Below are positions 5,554 to 6,060 of a stretch of 6,060 nt of DNA, in pieces (the first letter of the stretch is position 1; each line of letters begins with the position of its first letter). The DNA comes from Comamonadaceae bacterium. Its GTDB lineage: Bacteria > Pseudomonadota > Gammaproteobacteria > Burkholderiales > Burkholderiaceae_C. The DNA is taken from NCBI GenBank assembly GCA_947458305.1, contig CANGZO010000148.1:1-6060 (forward strand). Reading direction: 5' to 3'. The notes under the pieces are model-generated. The model made no database searches, was not told the origin of the DNA, and worked only from the letters and a program-made list of their open reading frames with translations. The translations under genes were made by a program, and so were the position numbers.

Positions 5554-6027
5554 TCAAGCCTTGAAAGCGCCCAATGCCGGCCTGGCCGTGGCACCGAACT
5601 GCCAAGCCGAAACCTCCGGCACTTCGTGATGCACTGGGCTTTGTTGATCTGAACCCATATCGATCAAGACCATTCGGTTCTCCTCACCCGACTCGTCCGC
5701 CGTGGCATCAATGCGCAAGGTCATCGCCGCTCGGTGTGCGGTCGCTGGCAGGTTCACCACACAAAACCGGCGACATTGCCCGCTCAACACCTCCCAATGA
5801 AACGCCATGAAAAGGTTTCGCGACGCTTCATCCAAGAAGCCAATGAAAGGCTTGTGTTGACATTGCGAACGTTGAATATCGAGCATGATCGCCGCAGACA
5901 AGTTGGTTTGTGTCACCAGGCCCTGCGCGTTCAAAGTCACAAAGCCCACGGGTGCAAAGTCATAGACATCCACATACTTTTGCAAATCCTGCTGTCCATC
6001 GTGCACCGGCTCCGTATCCATGTGCAT
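5554..6027 (-). CDS. PAS-domain protein (N-terminus uncertain; frame open to window edge)
   Basis: A 157-residue protein as counted from ATG 6027, probably a small cytoplasmic sensor or signalling component. Residues 15-125 resemble a PAS domain: LQKYVDVYDFAPVGFVTLNAQGLV (15-38) is the typical opening strand seen in many bacterial PAS proteins, TQTNLSAAIMLDI follows, and the domain ends near MTLRIDATADESGEENRMVLIDM (102-124). The last 30 residues have no recognised domain, so there is no kinase, GGDEF, EAL or DNA-binding output after the PAS. No ligand or cofactor residue can be named. The reading frame stays open upstream through 6060, adding ERPRYNGAQYV, and no good ribosome binding site precedes ATG 6027 or ATG 6021. 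The true start may therefore lie outside the window, and an upstream output or coiled-coil part cannot be excluded. The stop TGA is read from 5556-5554. Confidence 0.7.
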   Translation of the reverse strand: MHMDTEPVHDGQQDLQKYVDVYDFAPVGFVTLNAQGLVTQTNLSAAIMLDIQRSQCQHKPFIGFLDEASRNLFMAFHWEVLSGQCRRFCVVNLPATAHRAAMTLRIDATADESGEENRMVLIDMGSDQQSPVHHEVPEVSAWQFGATARPALGAFKA

Positions 6028-6060
6028 GACGTATTGAGCGCCGTTGTAACGGGGTCGTTC

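Noticed and set aside
4395..5564. Plus-strand frames opposite the aldo/keto reductase (4395-4952 and 5049-5564)
   Set aside because: They are antisense to a gene with a complete catalytic tetrad; the first also runs through the tandem hairpin element.

Overview
The window looks like a chromosomal segment of a betaproteobacterium, most likely Burkholderiales and perhaps Comamonadaceae. This rests on the moderately high G+C coding style, the close match of the first gene to UrtE, and the mix of an IorAB-like molybdenum oxidoreductase, an AraC-type regulator and a PAS protein. The assignment is inference from protein style, not from a marker gene.

Layout. (1) Positions 2-502 (+) are the 3' part of urtE, the last ATPase gene of a urea ABC transporter; its Walker A part lies upstream of the window. 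(2) Positions 503-772 are an intergenic region with several short inverted repeats and no clear terminator. (3) Positions 773-4259 (+) are a tightly packed three-gene unit: a [2Fe-2S] small subunit, a signal-bearing molybdopterin-binding large subunit of the xanthine dehydrogenase family, and an AraC-family regulator. The junctions are a 2-nt gap and a 4-nt TTGA overlap, so the three are probably co-transcribed and translationally coupled. (4) Positions 4260-4484 separate convergent genes and hold two diverged tandem copies of a hairpin-forming unit of about 39 bp. (5) Positions 4485-5489 (-) encode an aldo/keto reductase with an intact catalytic tetrad. (6) Positions 5554-6027 (-) encode a PAS-domain protein whose frame stays open to the window edge.

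How the genes may work together. The two oxidoreductase subunits make an enzyme with two [2Fe-2S] clusters and a Mo-pterin centre. It has no FAD subunit and no cytochrome subunit in view, and the large subunit carries a Tat-like signal with a possible lipobox cysteine. A periplasmic, perhaps membrane-anchored, hydroxylase or aldehyde oxidase is the best reading; the folded small subunit would be carried out with its partner. The co-encoded AraC-type protein is the obvious candidate regulator and may sense the substrate. The aldo/keto reductase and PAS gene are on the opposite strand and need not be connected.

I saw no tRNA, rRNA, CRISPR array, transposase gene or phage gene. I did not find a convincing new multi-gene system. 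The parts most worth a second look are the exported two-subunit molybdoenzyme with its coupled regulator, and the tandem hairpin element.
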